Shown here piece after piece: positions 26,379 through 28,170 of a stretch of DNA of 28,170 bases. The translations under genes and the position numbers were made by a program. The DNA comes from Phytophthora quininea (taxonomy: Eukaryota; Oomycota; Peronosporomycetes; Peronosporales; Peronosporaceae). The first letter of the stretch is position 1. Every line of letters begins with the position of its first letter. Location of the stretch: NCBI GenBank assembly GCA_011947345.1, contig JAAVTG010000959.1, positions 1 to 28,170 of the forward strand, written 5' to 3'. The notes under the pieces were generated by a model. That model saw only the letters and a program-made list of their open reading frames with translations, was not told where the DNA came from and ran no database searches.

Positions 26379-28170
26379 GCTGAGTGAAACGACGTCTACT
26401 GGCGTGTGCAACCCTCGCCTGCTTTTTGAGGCTGGGGGTAAGCGCATTAAAGGAGCAGGTTCATACTGACGTCGTGAGCTTGAACTTCAAATGGCATGAT
26501 TTTACCAGGGGAAGGAAGGCGACGTTCTGTTTGCTAGAGAGAGACAGCTGTTGTGCCGTCCCGTTGCCAAAGTTTGACGGACAAACAGTAAATGCATTCA
26601 AGCTCCGAGACGCTTAGATTTGGTGAAGCCTCGGGTCGAACAGTTTGGCGATCGGTTGGTGATCAAACCAGCGCCGGCTGAATTAATGAATGCGCGTGAT
26701 CAGCACTGAGATATTGAAACATCACCAGTGACACCATTTCGCTCACAGCGGTGCCACGAAATATTACATTTCCCAACTGCACGAAAGAAAGACGTCGTTT
26801 CCCGATTTCAGTCTAGAAAAAAACGTTCGCCTCATTGGACCAAGAGATTGAGAACCAGCAGCAACCCCAACGACTTACAACGCTCTATCGAAACGGAGAT
26901 GAAAAAGAAAGAAATCGCCTGACAACTCCTTGCAACGGCCAATTAAGAGCCACCCAACGATGTTCACATCGCTGCCTACCAGCGCTGGGATGCGACCAAA
27001 GCCGTCGAGTTCCTCAGATCTATCGACAAAACTGGCGTACAAGACAGTCTTGAAAAGTACGGGGTCGTGTTTACGTGAAGTTTTACCAGAAGGTTACATT
27101 ACCGCCAGCGCGTTCGCCTCAACAAGAACCGCGCGCGTCGCTACAAGCACAGGAAGAACAGGAGTTTTACGCTGTTGAACACCGGTTTCTGAGCTTTGAG
27201 AAGCTTCGAGACGATGTGTCAGAGGGTATCAGCGCTCTTCCTCAGTGCACGTATGCCTTCTACATGGCATTTTGCTGTACATCCGCTCCAACCTGAGCCA
27301 ACCGAGTGGGATCACGAAGATAATGTCCAACATTGAGAAGAGGAACCTCCTGGTTCGCTTGGGATCGCGTCAAGTTTCGGCGGAGTCGGACAAGCGCAAG
27401 TGTGACGGGCGATATGTTGTTCCTGGATTGCTGGAGGCGTTTTTGAGAGATCAGTAGAAACATGGACGGTCATGGACGAGAAGAAATCTTCGATGAGAAA
27501 CAATTTTCAACCGCTTGGCGGACTTTCAACCGGGTGAAGTCGCTGATCGCTGAAGTTGTTGCATCGACAAACATTGTGTCTCGGCCGAGAAGTTAGCCAG
27601 CTAATTTTTGCAATGTCATCCTAGTAAAACTCCCGCAACACAATGCGATGTTAATGTGGTTGGAAGGCTCAAAACTGGCAGCTTCTCGCGACAATTATTA
27701 GTGACCTCGTCAGCATGGACGCTTGCCAAGTTTCGGTGAGGTCTGGGGAATCGTTAAACACAAATTGCGGGGTGTATATCAGGACGAAAAGTTGTCCAAC
27801 GAGAAATGCTTTTTTCGCTAGTGGGCGTCACCGCGAGGGCAATCATCATGGAACAGCGATGATAACTCGCTGCACGCGGTAATCGCTGTCTTGTGGACTC
27901 ACAACCTTGAGTTTCAGGGATTATTATCTTACGGGGGCTAACAGGACCAGAAAAAAAACTCGTAGCTGATGGGGATGCCACTCAAGAACGTGATCTTGTA
28001 CGTGATCTCTCCCCGTGGCTACACAGGCCTCGCTCTTTAGACTGGCTGCGAAGTACGTTATTGTCCGTGAGCAAAATGTTGCAGGATTTCATCAGTGCTG
28101 AGTTATTGAGCTGTCATCTCTGGAATCTTCCAACGTCGACTTCTCCACGACTTGGCTCACAGCGTCCTTA
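26379..28170. other. Gene-poor 1.8-kb region
   Basis: No convincing full gene was seen. Short open frames occur on both strands; the only ones with protein-like character are the S21-like fragment at 26950-27192 and a frame at 27281-27457 (GITKIMSNIEKRNLLVRLGS) that I cannot assign. From about 27460 to the end I see nothing: no RNA gene, repeat array or recognisable element. Confidence 0.4.
26950..27192 (+). pseudogene. Possible bS21-like mitochondrial ribosomal protein fragment
   Basis: One frame reads AAYQRWDATKAVEFLRSIDK and GVQDSLEKYGV. After frame changes near 27065 and 27098 it continues VKFYQK and then RQRVRLNKNRARRYKHRKNR, ending at TGA 27190. A short helix, an FY-K patch and a long Arg/Lys helix recall the S21 ribosomal family, which binds rRNA. 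No start codon or signal is visible; an AATTAAG just upstream could be a splice acceptor, with the first exon unidentified. This could be a real small gene with consensus errors, a remnant, or chance. Confidence 0.28.

Noticed and set aside
1..28170. CRISPR arrays, rRNA, tRNA or integrated viral genes
   Set aside because: No regularly spaced repeats, cloverleaf-like sequences or viral proteins were seen. The viroplasmin-type domain at 24273 belongs to cellular RNase H1 architecture.

Overview
The window looks like nuclear DNA of a plant-pathogenic oomycete, most likely Phytophthora or a close Peronosporales relative. Four things point there: a two-domain phosphagen kinase of the kind known from Phytophthora; a secreted AA17-type lytic polysaccharide monooxygenase, a family known from oomycetes; bZIP proteins whose basic region carries Cys in place of the invariant Asn; and short (55-72 nt) introns with CTAAC-like branch sites. 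Genes are dense with short 5' leaders, and several carry matches to the oomycete Inr/FPR core promoter about 20-55 nt before the ATG.

Layout. 1-768 is the 3' part of an EF-hand protein. 1368-3989 is a CPA2-type cation/proton antiporter with a C-terminal NAD-binding-like domain. 4232-6580 is a tandem phosphagen kinase. 6810-7255 (minus) is an unrecognised short gene. 7855-21220 is a near-palindromic block: bZIP(+), secreted DUF4038/GH140-like hydrolase A(-), a 1.1 kb divergent promoter, hydrolase M(+), a 356-bp MITE, a complete 4.36-kb Mutator-like element (MULE), hydrolase B(+), bZIP(-). 21995-22656 (minus) is the AA17 enzyme. 23490-24273 (minus) is an RNase H1-like protein with substituted active-site residues. 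24589-26378 is a four-exon membrane protein. 26379-28170 has no convincing gene, only a weak S21-like fragment.

Functional reading. Three GH140-like hydrolases and an AA17 oxidase within 14 kb suggest a secreted pectin-directed plant cell-wall locus. Each outer hydrolase is paired tail-to-tail with a bZIP gene, and the two bZIP copies share a roughly 698-bp tract that appears identical, which suggests recent gene conversion. The MULE encodes an apparent transposase-Ulp1 protease fusion and landed in the promoter of hydrolase B.

Caution. Most genes need one or more frame corrections, nearly all explainable as 1-2 base losses, often in homopolymers, including in conserved metabolic genes. In hydrolases M and B, comparison with intact copy A shows all nine breaks to be deletions. 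I read these mainly as consensus errors rather than real gene death, but sequence alone cannot settle it.
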